Assembly (NCBI RefSeq): GCF_001039265.1
Contig: NZ_LFEK01000014.1
Coordinates: 27,279 to 33,804 of the forward strand
Source of the DNA: Synechococcus sp. GFB01
Lineage (GTDB): Bacteria > Cyanobacteriota > Cyanobacteriia > PCC-6307 > Cyanobiaceae
Reading direction: 5' to 3'
DNA length: 6,526 nt
Positions 6,044 to 6,526 of this stretch are shown here, piece after piece. Within the stretch, counting starts at the first letter, position 1. Every line of letters begins with the position of its first letter. The notes beneath the pieces are model-generated. The model was given only the letters and a program-made list of their open reading frames with translations, was not told where the DNA came from and made no database searches. The position numbers and the translations under genes were made by a program.

Positions 6044-6526
6044 GTGACCATCCCCCGAACCCTTCGACACCTGGCGGCCGGCACTCTGGCGGTGGCGTTG
6101 ATCAGCTCGGGCGTCGCGGCGCAGCCGCGGGTCGCCTTGGACAGCTTGGGTCTCGGCTTGGCAGGATCCGGCTCCTATTTTTCCCGCAACGAGTACCTGG
6201 CTGTCACCTTCACGACCGGGCCTTCGGCGGTTCAGATCGACAAGATGGTTCTGAGCCTCGCGGATGCAACCACCAACCCGCTGGCGTTCAACCTCGATCT
6301 CTATAGCTTTGACGGCAACGAGCCTGTCGGTCCCGTGCTCGCCTTCGCAGACCTCTCGGTCAGAGGTGTCACTGGTTCATACAAGCATTTTGCCTTCAAC
6401 AAGGCAGCTCTTGGCGCTCTCGGCACCTACAAGCTTCAACCAAACAAGGCCTATGCCCTGGTCCTGTCCACCGACGGTGGCACCGGAACATTAGAAGACA
6501 ATATGACAGCTGGTAATGCTTACAAG
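6044..6526 (+). CDS. Secreted protein with signal peptide, resembling a choice-of-anchor domain; 3' end outside the window
   Basis: The frame is open from a GTG at 6044 to the window edge, 161 codons. Residues 1-27 form a good Sec signal peptide: a basic start (TIPRTLRHL), a hydrophobic core (AAGTLAVALISSG) and a VAA cleavage site before QP. The GTG is chosen because it is the only start giving this signal. The mature part is rich in Thr, Ser, Gly and beta-prone residues. It has the pattern Y-L-A-V-T-F-T-T-G, then I-D-K-M-V-L-S-L-A-D, F-N-L-D-L-Y-S-F-D-G, and later Y-K-L-Q-P-N-K-A-Y-A-L-V-L-S. This order resembles the 'choice-of-anchor R' type beta-sandwich domains of exported bacterial proteins, which often end in PEP-CTERM or similar anchors; the C terminus that would show an anchor is missing. 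No enzymatic residues are evident. The sequence becomes more AT-rich toward the edge (30 of 60 bases G/C at 6361-6420, 19 of 46 in the last 46), unlike the repair genes, which hints at separate ancestry. Confidence 0.65.
   Translation, partial: MTIPRTLRHLAAGTLAVALISSGVAAQPRVALDSLGLGLAGSGSYFSRNEYLAVTFTTGPSAVQIDKMVLSLADATTNPLAFNLDLYSFDGNEPVGPVLAFADLSVRGVTGSYKHFAFNKAALGALGTYKLQPNKAYALVLSTDGGTGTLEDNMTAGNAYK

Noticed and set aside
1..6526. CRISPR array, insertion sequence or prophage genes
   Set aside because: No regularly spaced repeats, terminal inverted repeats, transposase or integrase motifs were seen on either strand.

Overview
The window is GC-rich, roughly 70% G+C over most of its length. 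Every recognisable gene but the last recognisable one lies on the minus strand. The base composition, two HIP1-type GCGATCGC octamers (one extended to GGCGATCGCC) and the gene set suggest a high-GC cyanobacterium, possibly of the Cyanobium/freshwater Synechococcus type. That placement is an inference, because no ribosomal or photosystem marker is present.

The core, about 393-5852, is the three-gene 'ligase-associated DNA damage response' cluster, read from right to left. It comprises a metallo-beta-lactamase-fold exonuclease, an ATP-dependent DNA ligase and an Lhr-like DEXH-box helicase. The exonuclease frame is intact. The ligase and the helicase are each split by one single-base (-1 type) frameshift, near 3605 and near 2709. 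Each becomes full length if one G is added to a GGG run on the coding strand. They are therefore either very recent pseudogenes or consensus errors in the assembly. Ligase stop and helicase start overlap as ATGA, which indicates translational coupling.

Between exonuclease and ligase sits a 40-codon gene for a hydrophobic, probably single-span membrane peptide of unknown function. A perfect 9-bp hairpin with a GNRA-type GCAA loop follows it, only 11 bases before the ligase start codon. This looks like a terminator or attenuator inside the operon and is the most interesting regulatory structure in the window.

On the left edge, beyond the helicase, the minus strand carries the first 96 codons of a gamma-glutamylcyclotransferase-fold protein, cut by the window edge. 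A tentative 27-codon membrane peptide lies on the plus strand, with its ATG overlapping the divergent ATG of that gene. On the right edge, across a divergent spacer of about 190 bases, a plus-strand gene starts with GTG and encodes a signal-peptide-bearing protein resembling 'choice-of-anchor' secreted domains. It also runs off the window, and its base composition becomes clearly more AT-rich than the repair genes.

The exonuclease, ligase and helicase are expected to act together in processing and sealing DNA breaks. The edge genes have no evident link to that role.
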